From Gnomoniopsis sp. IMI 355080 (lineage: Eukaryota > Ascomycota > Sordariomycetes > Diaporthales > Gnomoniaceae): a DNA stretch of 64,000 nucleotides. The stretch covers positions 268,381-332,380 of the forward strand of contig JAPEVC010000008.1 in the NCBI GenBank assembly GCA_027946555.1. The letters run 5' to 3'. The translations under genes and the position numbers were made by a program. The notes beneath the pieces are model-generated. The model saw only the letters and a list, made by a program, of their open reading frames with translations, did no database searches and was not told where the DNA came from. Below are positions 46,166 to 57,290 of the stretch, piece after piece. Position 1 is the first letter of the stretch, and each line of letters begins with the position of its first letter.

Positions 46166-47207
46166 CTAAGGCTGGTAATTCGACCCTTCCAACCTTCTGT
46201 CACCATCATGCCACCGCGGCAAGACCTGATGCCATCGCGGCCGCCTCCACAGATCCGTCCACCGTCTCTGCGCCATAGCCGACTCAAAAACCGGCTCCGG
46301 GCTCTCCCTCCCAAGGACCTCCCGCTCCAACCACGGCTTCAACTGTTGGAACGCGGACAGCTTCAAATTCAGCGCCCCCAAGCCTCGAAGCGCGCACAGC
46401 GCTGTCACCACATCAGCGTAGAAGTCGTAAATGAACCGGATATTGGCACGATCCTCATCATTTGGCTCATCTTCCGTCATGCCCCAGTCCTCAATGTACA
46501 CCCAAGTACACTCGCCCATGTCGATCGTGAGCGAGAGCCGGGGTAGATCGGCGTGCGTAGTCAGTACGGACACGACCTCCCGCCAGGCGGCGCGGTAGGC
46601 GCCCCCAGCAGCGTCGGGTGGAGCACCGCCGCCCCAGTACGGGATGGCGACCTGGGATTCCAGTGTTACGGGGTGGTAGCCTGATGCGACCGCACCGTTG
46701 AGCCAGCCTTCCACATGCGCGGGTGTCATGGTGAAGGTTATGTGACGGAGACGGGAGATGCTGAGGGGGGACAGGGAGCGGAGAAAAGGTGCAGAAGTGC
46801 AGGGATCGAGATCAAGGTGCAAGTTTGTGTAGAAAGTCTCTAGGGCTTCGGAGGAGGTTTGGAGAGAGAGGGTGAAGAGCTGCGTGGGAATTATACGGCA
46901 TTGGCATTCAGGTTTGGTGGTTTTGTGGGTTTGGGGAGATGTACTTTGCATTACCATGTCAGAACAAAAACTCAGAACAGCTGGTGGACAAGAAGGGAAC
47001 TCACCATGTCGACCATGCTTCAATGTCCTCGGAGTTGAAAAGGTGGATCTGTGGGACGATGCGCCCATCGCGAACTCGCACTACTTCAAGCTTTGGATGA
47101 TATCCAGCCGTTGACGGAGGGCCTAGGTGGGTGTTGGCGAGGATGCGCAGGCGGAGTTCTGTTGGCAGTGTGGCCAAGCCCCAGATTTTGGTGGGCAGAT
47201 TGGCCAT
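46166..47207 (-). CDS. F-box-like protein, paralogue A of a divergent pair
   Basis: 326 residues from two exons (47207-47005 and 46943-46166), joined in phase 2. The N-terminus LPTELRLRILANTHLGPPSTAGY is F-box-like. After the splice the sequence has PECQCRIIP, a RLRHITFTMTPAHVEGW block, DLPRLSLTIDMGECTW and FIYDFYADVVTALCAL, and ends in RRLEGSNYQP. Each of these has a counterpart in the gene on the other strand at 47667-48793. That gene has the same intron position and phase and the same RLEGSNY ending, so the two arose by duplication and inversion. The role is unknown; proteins of this type are common and numerous in filamentous ascomycetes. Confidence 0.8.
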
Positions 47208-47666
47208 TCTGATCGTGTTCTGTAACTGTGAGCACTCAAGAGACTGGTGGTGTTTCTAGTATCACAAAATTTGGCTCAGAGGAATGGAGAGCTTGAGTAA
47301 CTCGAGGCGTCCATGGATTAAAATGAAGTTGAGACTGATCCCTTCCGTTGGTAAGGCAGGTGGACTCCACTGTGAGCCCTGTCAAGGCAGGTGCAGTGAG
47401 TATTCTAGGTACTGTCAGCTTAGTGTATGCCGGCCCAGCTCCTTCAGGGCTGGGCTCCGGCCTACTTCAGTGCTCATGTAGTTCCAAACATGGACTTTAG
47501 GACAGCCAACTTCGTTTGTACTTTGGAGCCAGGGAACGGTCGCGAATTCCATTTTACTATATCACGACATCCGAGCTCACAAGAATTCATCCGACCCTCT
47601 TGGTATTAATAGCAAGTCTTTCTCTTGCTCAATTCTTTGTTTTCTTGCTCCATCCGACTTTTCGCC
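47208..47666. promoter_or_regulatory. Shared bidirectional promoter of the paralogue pair
   Basis: 459 bases separate the two start codons. The plus-strand side is pyrimidine-rich just before 47667. No specific motif was identified. Confidence 0.5.
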
Positions 47667-48793
47667 ATGGCATCCCAATACCACACTTTTGGCTGTTCGT
47701 GCCCAGACCCTGATGCGCCGTGCCTTGACCTCGAGCAAGAAGAAGAGCAGGAATGGCAACCGATAATACGTGAAGCTTCAGTACCATTCAACTTCAGACA
47801 GCTCCCTAGCGAGGTTCGCCTACGCGTCCTCCGCCATACTCATCTCGGCCCCGCCTCAACAGGCGACTACCGCGTCTGGTGGGAAAAGCTGCTCATCCGC
47901 GATGGCAAGCTGGATAAGGACAATTTCAATCCCGTTGATGGGTCTACAAGCCCATGGTTCGTTATTTTCTTTTCTTTGTCTATTCCCTTTCTCACCACTC
48001 CTCTCAAATTGTCTTTAGTCTTGAGAAAAATTAATAACAACAACAACAAAAAAGCAAATTCCAATCCACCCACCATTCTACCGCGCCCCGCTGTGACTGT
48101 CGCATCCTCCCTATGGCGCTCTTCTTGGTTGATCGCCAGATGTACGCCGAAGCCTCCGAGGTCTTTTGGCCTAACGCCTCCATCAACTTTTGTAGCGACA
48201 GCTTCAGCACATCCCTTGCCGCAATGCGCCGTCTCCCGTTGCACCATCTCACCCATATCCAGTTCACTATGAGTCTTGCGCAGGCCGACAGTTGGGGCCT
48301 TGGCGCGCGTGCGTGCGGTTTCCCCGAGGGCTGGTATCGCCAGTTGGGGTTGCACGGCGACGGCGACAGCAGTGGGGCAGCGCGTCCTGATCATCGATCG
48401 GAATGGGCCTCGGTCGTGGCCTTCCTCGCGGAGCAAGCCGAGCTGCTGCCGCGGTTGCGCATCACTGTCGACTTTGGGAGCTGCGGGTGGGGATTCGCCC
48501 ACGAGGGCGAGATGTTTGCGGTCGATGAGGTGGACTTTGGGTGGTTCCGGTTCCTGTACGATTTTGTTATTGACGTGGTGACGGCATTGTGCAGGCTCAA
48601 GACGCTACGAGAGGTGAGATCCGAATTGTTCCCGTTCGCAAACTTGGAGTCATGGTTGGAGAGGGAGGTGATGGGGTGTAGGAATGGTTATGGGGAGTTG
48701 AGACCGCCGTCGCGCCGGGGTTATGGCAATCATATTCCGTCGTGGCATGATATGAATAAGAGGCTGGAGGGCTCGAACTACCATTCGAGCTGA
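47667..48793 (+). CDS. F-box-like protein, paralogue B of a divergent pair
   Basis: 342 residues from two exons (47667-47956 and 48055-48793). The donor is GTTCGT, weaker than usual, but the junction restores the same phase and the same flanking sequence as in paralogue A (here APRCDCRILP). The N-terminus has a Cys/acidic lead of about 45 residues absent from A, then LPSEVRLRVLRHTHLGPASTGDY. Later blocks are LFLVDRQMYAEASEVFW, HLTHIQFTMSLAQ, LPRLRITVDFGSCGW and FLYDFVIDVVTALCRL, with the end RLEGSNYHSS. Function unknown, as for its partner. Confidence 0.8.
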
Positions 48794-50167
48794 TGGGCGG
48801 GCAGTAGTAGAGCTGGTTTGGGGCCGATCAGGGTGGTCTGTTTGTTTGGCTGGAGGGAGGTTGACGATGTGCGATATACAATGGACGATGGATGTACTGT
48901 ACGATGAAATCTGCGTGTACTGAGATAGTGAATGGGCGACAACAGGCTCGTCACTGCAGGCTTTCCCAGCCTGCAACGACCTTGTCTCTCGTTCTCTGCT
49001 ACCAAATTGCCTTCATAATACGATACCCGGATGGCGATGGCGATACTGCGTAGGCTAGCGATCTTCGGAGATGTTGCTAGATTTGACGGCTCAGTCACAC
49101 TGGGGACGATCGAGTCCTTCGGTAATTCACTAGATACGATGATGAAGCATAGGAGCGCGTCTATCTCACGAATAAGACAGACCTTTATAATTTGGTGAGC
49201 TGCCTAGCAATCTTATCCTTTCTTCCAGCTTAGATCCCACATCTGGGCATACTTAGGATTGCTAATTCGTTTAGCTCGCATAAATGTCTGCTCAATTTTG
49301 GGTCGTGATATATTTCCACATCATCTCAATACTGCCGATTGTAAGAATACCTTAAACCGGCCGGGATTCTTGCTCGTTGAGCCTGAGAATAGAGCGCTAT
49401 AATTGTTTAGAATACTATCGGAGGAGAAATCGGACTAGCCTTTGGGTATAGATAGCGTAAAGATTCTCAGCATATTCTACCTATGGGGGTTCCTTATCGA
49501 AAGCGCTCATAGAACAAAACTTACCATTTCATTATGATGAATTTTAGTTGAAAGCTTCTACGACCTATTCTTCTCATTTCCCTTATATGCTTTCTCGTAA
49601 ATACAAACTGTGTTTAAAGTAGCGGTGGTTACCAATGAGCTTCTCCTCGTCCTCTGCCTGGCGTTCTTAGACCAGCCTCCCCAGGTCCTTGTTGTAGAAA
49701 TAAAGAAATTAGGTTAAGGCCCTGGGAGCTGTCCCGGCAGCTCAGGCGGGAGCGGTTTCTCATACTCCTGTGGCATTGGATCTATGAGGCGGGTTGGGAA
49801 TTCATCAGCACGCGTGCGAATTCGGGAACATAAAGCAACAACAATGTATAGGGATGGGGGACAGCAGGAGATACCAGAGAATGCATCGTCATATAGACGC
49901 TTGGGGAGTGCCTGGACTCAGGGCAGGCCGGCCGGGCCTGCTTACTGAGTGGTCTTGCTAAATGCTGGAGGTTGGTTGTAAATCGAACATGCTATGACAA
50001 GAAAACATGCCTAGGGGAAAGCACCACTGAAACGGTAATAGGGAGATGATCTGATTTCAAAACGGTGATACGACAAAACGGGAAACGAGAAATTAATTCC
50101 GGTTTCTGGGAACGGGACGAAATTGTGTGATATTCACTATAAGGATGGAAACGTTGTTCAAGTAATC
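48794..50167. other. Gene-poor region
   Basis: About 1.4 kb without a coding gene, AT-rich from 49200 to 49700. The last 30 bases hold the 5S rRNA TATA box. Confidence 0.5.
50138..50143 (+). promoter_or_regulatory. TATA element of the 5S rRNA gene
   Basis: TATAAG begins 30 bases upstream of the 5S start. In Neurospora a TATA box at this distance is needed for 5S transcription by RNA polymerase III. Confidence 0.65.
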
Positions 50168-50286
50168 ACATACGACCACACCCAGCGGAGAACTTGGGAT
50201 CCCGTCCGCTCTCCCCTAAATAAGCCGCTGAGGGCTGGATTAGTAGTTAGGTGGGTGACCACTAGCGAATACCCGGTGTTGTATGT
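50168..50286 (+). rRNA. 5S ribosomal RNA
   Basis: 119 bases with the fungal 5S landmarks. The 5' end ACATACGACC pairs with the 3' end GTTGTATGT. The middle has GATCCCGTCCGCTCTCCC, the internal control region has TTAGTAGTTAGGTGGGTGACC, and the 3' arm AGCGAATACCCGGTG closes the helix. A T-rich run follows at once (50287-50303) as polymerase III terminator. The single gene away from any rDNA repeat fits the dispersed 5S arrangement of Pezizomycotina. A few bases differ from common fungal 5S (for example TTAGGTGGG instead of TTGGGTGGG), so a pseudogene or variant type is possible. Confidence 0.92.
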
Positions 50287-53200
50287 TTTTGATATTTTTT
50301 TTGGCCATGGCTCAAGAGTTTCCCTCGAAGTTTGTTTCTAGAAGGTTTTGTTTCGATTTGAGACTTCTCCGTCTTCTCAACGTTTTTTCCCAACGTTTTT
50401 TCCCCCCCGTTATTTTCCGTCATTTTCCTATCCTTCCCTCGAAGTAAGAATGTTTTCTTTCGGGGTTAAGAAAAAGCATCTCTCTAACGGTTTTGGGAGG
50501 CAAGAAGAAGTCTGGTACATTGGAAAGCACCCAACCTTGTGTCCCACAGCAAATGGGTCGGCCCCTAGGCCAGACTAAGACTACCTACTTAACCTAACCC
50601 AGGTACGAAGCATATGCTTGGAACGCGGAAATGATACGACAGGCTGTGCAAGTCACGTTCCGCATCGCTACAAGCCCCATGATCACGTTCGCAGACGAGA
50701 CTCTCTTTTTTCCTTATTCTTTGTCCCCTCGGGTGTGCTCGATTTTCTAGATGGTGAAGTCATCGCGTCTCCGCCGGCTTGGCGCCTGCGCATCAACGGA
50801 TAAAGTGGACCGTCCACCTATCAGGCGGAGGTGTGTAGATAAGGAGCCCTGGTTTTTGTGTTGTTTTGAAACACAATTCTTCCTGACGTGTGCGAGACAA
50901 GAGGGCAAACACTGAGACGAATGACGCTTGACACTTGTTGCGTTTTGACAAGCTTAACGAGCCACCTCCTCCGCCGCCTTGGCAAGGTGTAATCCTGGGA
51001 GAAAAAAAGGCAAAGGCAAAAAGTATGGGTAGCAATATCCCGGACCATAATAAGAAGATTTTGCGGCTCTGAACGCTTTGCTTGGCTGCACGTCTAGTTT
51101 CGGACTTGATGTATATTGTCAGGTTGCATAGTCTGTTAACGTCGACTTTCAGGGAAAAAAAGAAGGGAAAAAGAGTACACTACTACGGTAGCAACGGGTC
51201 TTCGATGCAGTCCAGTCGAGACGCAAGATGGCTCAGAAAATTCTCGTTTCGATGCACGCGTCGCCAATGGTGGCTTGTCGTAAAAGCTGGGCGGGGGGAT
51301 TACACTTATTTCCCTGTCCCCCAGAAATTGCGGACTCTCAGACTCTTAGCTCGCTTGTATTCAATGCTTCGATGTCGTTGTTTGCCGCAGGGTTTTGGCA
51401 CAGAGAACTCAGCCTCGCTGGAGAGTGTACGCGGCAGGGGCCTTCCCGACAGCTGGTAAGGACAGCATGGCATACTCGCATTGCTTCGAATCTTGGGATG
51501 AGGGCAGCAAGATATGTCCTTATTCGGTAACATGCAGCCCCCACTGACCGTAATGGCGGTTAGGATGGGGACCGTAAATCGAAGCGGGGCCGCCGTGCAA
51601 ATGACAAGTCAGGTACAGTACCGCCGGTGGTAGAGGAATGGCTTGTATGGGCGATGGCTGGAAGAGGGGGAGGGGCATGGGGGGATTCCCACGTCATCAA
51701 CTAGTAGTAATTGATGTTTTTTTCAGGTCTGGTAGGAAGGCTGAGCTGAGAGCCAAGTCATTCACGAGAGGGCAATGAGTCTTTGGCATGTTGCTCGCTG
51801 TATGGTGGCTTATGTGTAGCAAATTGTGTCGGACATTTCAGACAAGTTGATCCGGATGTTCGACTGGGCACAATGTCCTGATTTGCGGTGCATGCAGGCC
51901 GGACAATTCGACGAACTGTTGATGTGCATTGCATGTGCGGCGTGCATGAGTGCATCCGATGCTGGAAACTTCGAGATCTGGGCAGCCGGGCTGTGAGAAC
52001 GATTGGCGAGGCTGGTCAGGAATCACGTAGAGGCCGCCTTGGCGAGGACCGTCATCATGGCCATGGCCATGGCGTTGGACCCATTTCCTGACTCCGCAGT
52101 ATTTTGGTGTTGGTATATGGGAATTGTTTTTGCTTTGGGCTACTGGAGGCTGAGTCGGATCCGGATATTGGAAATCAAGAGGCCAATACTGCAATGCCCT
52201 GAATCAAGGTTGCAGTGGTCACGGACTTGTCGGAAAACGGACCTCGTTGTTAAATTGTCTACCTAGGGTACGTACCTTAGAAAGCATAACTAAGTAGGCA
52301 ATTACGAGCCGCGTATAGGAAAAAAAACCCAAATACAAAACAAGTCGTATCGCAATTCGAAGGTTGGCGGGTTTGCCGTGGCGATGTTAGTGGGCTGGCC
52401 GATGCTGGAGAAGGAGGCAACTCGTAGGCTTCTGGAGGAAGGACCACAGGGCGAAGTTCAGGGGTGAACATGCGCGGCTGGCCAAACCACAATTTGCGGG
52501 GGCAATCATCCCCCCGAACCCACTTTCACACAGCCTTCCTCTCCAACCAGAACGAAAGAGGCCGCTCATCAAATCTTACCCTCGCCAACCCAAGAGAGAC
52601 GCAGGAACGAAAGCGATATGTACCATAGTGGAATGTCTGCGGCCAATACTGCAGACCACGCCCTTTGTGTTTCATACCCGAGGGGGGAAAAAGAGTTTCT
52701 CGCTACAGGTTGCTGCAGATGCTGGGCGGAGATCACGCGTGCGAGTGACTGGATAGCAAAGCAAGTGCAAGTGTTCTCGGTAGCCGCTGAATGATTGATC
52801 GCTTGATGCCGCAGGTGATTGCTTGGACAGTCTCTAGAATGCCTGGCTTCCTATAGGCTATCAGTGCCTACCCTAGGTAAGGGCAGGTACCTAGTCCAGC
52901 GCTATGCAGATGCAGTCCAAGCATGTACTGTTGGTGCTGGTGGCCCCGCAAGCCAGACTTGGCGCCGATCGCATCTGGCCGGGCCGGGACTTTGCAGTTG
53001 AGGCAAATCATGGGCACAGCCACAGTGACCAATAGCTTGGACCTCCATCTTGTCCCCAAGGGTTCCCTCGCCATTGCTACTCCGTCTTGCAGACCGCTGT
53101 CAAACACGAACAAGCAATTCCCTTCTTTGTCGACAATCATATAATAAATACTTGCACCACTTCCACCCTCCAACGTCTCATCGTTGTTGCATCATCTCCA

Positions 53201-53364
53201 TCCACACTCCTACTACTGCTGCTACTATTTCTCCTAACTCATCATCAAAGAAAGGCGCAAACACTACGAACTCCGCGACCATCCAAAGCCAACGATCGAT
53301 ATCTTTCTCTCCCTCGTCCCCCTTGGCACACTCCACCTCGACTATCAAACAAACTCCAACAAAT
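50287..53364. other. Gene-poor region up to calcipressin
   Basis: About 3.1 kb without a recognised gene; the longest frames have no domain and unnatural composition. Contains CCTAGG-type palindromes at 52260-52270 and 52869-52892. The final 300 bases are a pyrimidine-rich likely 5' UTR of the calcipressin gene. Confidence 0.5.
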
Positions 53365-54189
53365 ATGGCTTCAACATCACCATACATGAGGCCGCAGATT
53401 TCCTCGCGGACCTCCAGTGCCTCCTCCAAATTCTCAAAGAAATCTCTCAGCCTCGACCTCTCCAGCATTCCACCACTGCAACAACCAACTCCCCCCTCAA
53501 ACACCCTCCTCATCACCAACCTCAACGACCCTTCCATCTTCCGCCCAGACAACCTGCAAACGATCAAGGACCTCATCAGCAAGACAGCCCCCATCCACAC
53601 CTGGGCCCCGCTCAAGTCCTTCCGCCGCATTCTCGTCTCCTTCTACTCCGACGACGACGCCATCGCCGTGCGCGCCATCTGGGACGGCGAGGCCATCCTT
53701 GGCGAGCGCTGCCGCGCCTACTTTGGCCAGCCCACACCCATCAACGCAAACAAGGACCTGCACCTGGCCCTCCCCGACGCCGGCAAGCTCTTCTTCATCT
53801 CGCCTCCGCCCTCACCCCCGCACGACTGGGAGCAGCGCCTCGAGGACGCGCCCAACAAGCTGGTCCACGCCGAGGACCTGGCCGACGCGCTTGCCAAGCT
53901 CCACCACCACGCTGATCCCAACGTCGACATGGTCATGGACAATTCACCCATCAGCCCTGTCGAGGGTAAGAGTCCTGGTGGCTTCAGCCAGCGGTCTACC
54001 GGTAGGAGCCGAAGCTCCACGCTCATCTTCCAACCGGGCGAGCATGGCGCCTCGCCGAACTTGCCTTGTGTCATGGTGGATGACATGACCGAGGACGCGG
54101 AGGCGGACTTTAGCCCCATGGAGATTGAGCCTCGGCCGATTATGGCGCATACTTCGCGACCTCCGGTGGAGCTTATGCACGACGCATAA
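53365..54189 (+). CDS. RCN1: Calcipressin, calcineurin regulator
   Basis: 274-residue orthologue of the RCAN/Rcn1 family, which binds calcineurin and adjusts calcium-dependent stress signalling. After a serine-rich start come PPSNTLLITNLNDPSIF (about 43-59) and an RRM-like fold with FRRILVSFYSDDDAIAVR. The family signature FFISPPPSPPHDW follows at about 142-154; its SPxxSPP serines are phosphorylated in relatives. The C-terminal SRPPVELM matches the conserved TxRPPVxxM-type end. An alternative upstream ATG at 53050 is in frame but lies in leader-like sequence, so 53365 (MASTSPYMRP) is preferred. It is intronless here and complete. Confidence 0.93.
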   Translation: MASTSPYMRPQISSRTSSASSKFSKKSLSLDLSSIPPLQQPTPPSNTLLITNLNDPSIFRPDNLQTIKDLISKTAPIHTWAPLKSFRRILVSFYSDDDAIAVRAIWDGEAILGERCRAYFGQPTPINANKDLHLALPDAGKLFFISPPPSPPHDWEQRLEDAPNKLVHAEDLADALAKLHHHADPNVDMVMDNSPISPVEGKSPGGFSQRSTGRSRSSTLIFQPGEHGASPNLPCVMVDDMTEDAEADFSPMEIEPRPIMAHTSRPPVELMHDA

Positions 54190-54654
54190 AATACGCTGAG
54201 ACGCGGCTTCTTGTGGTCTTTTTGGGAAGGTGTTTTCTTGGTATTGGAGTTTCCGGGCTTGGCGTCTTAAGGTGACTAGCGTGGAGCATTACAGGGTGCT
54301 AGATTTCTTATCTTTTTTAAAAAAGAATGCGCCTTGTTATTCAAACAAATCAAGCAGGATGGCGGCGTTTGTGTGCGAATAGAGCCGTGGAGTTTCTCTC
54401 AGTGTATGGTCATTGTCTATGAGGAGATCATGACTGTACGACATGTGTTTGGCTTGACTTGTGGTGTGGTAGATTGATGGAATGGGTAGTCTATAGCAGA
54501 TACGAGAAATAATCCAGTGAACATACACAACCAGTCCCTCGCCCCAGAGCCCATATCTACTACCCTCAGTGACGACTTTCTATAAACATCCAGTGCCATG
54601 CCATTCGCTATCATCAGCAGCTCCCGATGCCACATGCACATGCATCCGTCCAAA
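54190..54654. other. Intergenic region between convergent genes
   Basis: About 0.5 kb, the 3' ends of calcipressin and the mpaB-like gene. Nothing further seen. Confidence 0.5.
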
Positions 54655-56403
54655 CTAACCCCAGCCTGCTGTTACTAACCTAAGCGCAGACCGCAGTCCA
54701 AACCAAGCCACACTCCCCACCAACGCGGTCACCACTACAAGCGTGACCACGCTCCGACGCTCCGCTCCGCCTAGACGTTTGCCCTCGACCATGTCCCCGA
54801 GCGTTGTCGTCAGGCCGATTTGTGGGACGTACTTGAAGTCAAAGATGGTCTCTTGCCCGAGGCCGATCTCCTTGTTCTCGACCGTCAGCTTGTACAATAT
54901 TCTACGAACCCGCTAGGGATTTGAGTTGTCAGCATGTAATTCTTCTTTGTGCTAGCCAATTTCTGGCCTCTGAGGCGGGAGTGCATAGGTAGGTGGTGCA
55001 GTTATGGATTAGGTAGCTTGCAGAGTTGGTGGGGCTGTCTTCGAGCCATAATGAGGCTGAACGGCGTGAACTTTGAATTCAATTTTGCCAATTTTTCTCT
55101 CCCTTTGGGGCTGTGACATGAGACAGCAACAGAGGGGGAAGGGGGTGGAAGAGGTCATTCGCAAAACACGTACCTCTCTATTTTCCTGATCCCATGACGG
55201 AACCGCCCTCCTCATATAACACACGCCCATGAAATACACACATTGCGCCCCAACCAACATTCGATACCACAATCCCGACCTCGCGATCCCCAGCGCATCA
55301 CACAGCTCCCCGCCATTCAACCACCGCGCCTCCGCACACATGAACTCCCGGCTCGCAAACGCAGGCGGCTGGTTGCTCAGTCCCGTGAGAATGTTATTCG
55401 CCAGCACGCCGCCCATCTCGCTCGGCGTGAGCTCCGCGACGATGAGCGACTCGAAAAAGGCCTTGGATGCGCGCCAGTCGGCCAGGCAGGTGTCGGTGGG
55501 CGTGCCGAGTAGGTAGGCGATCCAGCGCCAGAGGGCGTGGTAGTCTTGAATTTCCTGCTGGGTGAGATAGATGCCTTGCCGCGGGAGGCCGATCCAGATG
55601 AGTGCGGCGGAGAAGCTGAGCACGGTGCCGATGCTGTCGAGGTCGTTGATGGGGATGCCCCATGCGTCCACGTCAAAGTAGCCCTGCCCCTCCTTATCCC
55701 CCCGCGTTGCCTGCTCCTTGGCCAGCGCCAGTATGCGCCTCCGCACGCTGGCATGTAACAAGCGCACGCGCACGCTGGCGGCAAAACCTTCACCACCCGG
55801 CTGAACGCTCGCGAGGTCCTTTGTGACCTGCAGCACGTGCTGAAAAGTCTCGAGCAGGCGGTGCTTGGCGGCTTTGACGTGGAAGCCGCCGGTGCGTGAG
55901 AGGGTCTCGACGACGCGCCAGCCGGCCATGCCGCCGACGAGGGACTGGAAGGTGAGGGAGACGATGGCGGGGCCACCGTAGCGGTAAAAGACGGCTTGGC
56001 CGCGGGCGATTTGGGCCCAATCGACCCAGGCGGGGATGGTGTGCAGTTGGGACCAGAGCGCCGAGAGGGTGGCGTCCGTGGCATGGTGGGTGGCTAGGAG
56101 GGCGTAGAGGTCACGGCGGGCGGTGGGGAGTTTTGGATCTTGATTCCCTGTTGTTGCTGTTGTTTTTATCCCTTCTTTCTCACCTTGAATTTTCGCATCT
56201 TGCGTCTCTGAGTGTGGGACAGGAGTGGCTTTGGCTGTTGATGGCGGACTCAGTTGGTCTAGTCGGTCCAGACACTCTGAGGCGAGGACGTCGTAGGTGT
56301 GAATTAGGGGATGCAGTTGCTCTTTGGTCTGGTGTTCGGGAGTCCATTCGAATGTGTATCCCCAGACTGTCCGCATATCACGAGTGTCTTTACTGAAGAG
56401 CAT
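54655..56403 (-). CDS. mpaB / rubber-oxygenase (DUF2236) family membrane protein
   Basis: 495 residues from two exons (56403-55174 and 54912-54655), phase 0. The family, which includes the ER-bound MpaB of mycophenolic acid synthesis and bacterial latex-clearing oxygenases, is marked here by QAVFYRYGGPAIVSL, then VRVRLLHASVRRRI with the conserved His, and DAWGIPINDLDSIGTVLSF. A PSEMGGVLANNIL segment follows, and the C-terminal exon adds VENKEIGLGQETIF and a membrane segment (VTLVVVTALVGSVAWFGL). It is probably a haem-type oxygenase in the ER membrane. The substrate is unknown and no metabolite cluster surrounds it. The start is uncertain: 56403 (MLFSKDTRD) and 56376 (MRTVWGYTF) are both possible. 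Confidence 0.82.
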
Positions 56404-57290
56404 GATGCTTTGATACTTGCAGCTGGTGGCAAATAGAGCCAATTCTACACCAACCAAGAACACTTACACTGGGCTGAGGAACAGGGAATGCAGTTTAGAT
56501 ACAACAGACGATGACTGACACCTCGTCTTCATTTGTATCGTACAGTACATGGAATAAGATAATGAACGTATGAAGAGAAACAATCGTCGCTTGAAAGGTT
56601 CTGGGAAAGTTTCAAGAGGAGGTGAATTTCCTGTACTTGTCATTCACTCACTTACATGTGCTAACTCGGCCTGGGGAACCTAGTCGGGGTTCATCATCGA
56701 CCCGGCAGCGTGGCAAGCCAGGCACTTGACCAGCATCCCTTCACATTTCTGCCCGTGGAGAGCGGGCTCACTGGAGAAACAATATGACGGGTTCCGGGAC
56801 AGGAAACCACCTCGTTGTCCACCCATGAAACCTTTAGACAAGTCCATTGGACAGAAAGAACTCCCATGGTGAGAGACGCCTTTGAATGCTGTCTGTCGTT
56901 GCGATGCGGCTTGAGGGTAAGACGACAGGGTATTTGGACCTTGCGGAGCATCAACAATGAAGGGATTCCGCGCGATCATGAAGTCAAGTGAAATGGCTTT
57001 TGAAAAGGAGTGGCAGCCGCATGAATATTGAGCGACCTACATAGGCATACAAGACGTCCACAAAAAGACCGATGTCGTTGAGTCGAAAGCCACCAGCAGG
57101 ACTGGCGGGCTGACGGACTCAGATTACTGTGGTACAGAGAGTATATGGTTCAATTTTAGCGTGACGGCAGTTTCCGCAGCGAGGGCCCCACCATGCGGGC
57201 CAGAACTAGAGGCAACAACCCAGAGAGCTGGGATCGCGCCGCGCTCCTAGTTTTTCTTTTTTTTTTAACTTTAATACTTTTGTCACGCCT
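56404..57290. other. Intergenic region between divergent genes
   Basis: About 0.9 kb between the divergent mpaB-like and RRG9 genes. A 99-codon minus-strand frame (56680-56979) was judged non-coding. No other feature. Confidence 0.5.

Noticed and set aside
51082..52194. Several 70 to 125-codon frames in the gene-poor region
   Set aside because: No shared reading direction, no splice linkage and no domains; atypical amino-acid composition.
55377..56084. Open frame of 235 codons overlapping the mpaB-like gene in another frame
   Set aside because: Ser/Pro/Arg-rich out-of-frame shadow caused by GC-rich codons of the true gene.
56680..56979. Minus-strand frame of 99 codons between the mpaB-like and RRG9 genes
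   Set aside because: Contains a CLACH-like cysteine pair but no coherent family pattern, and it lies in the shared upstream region of divergent genes.
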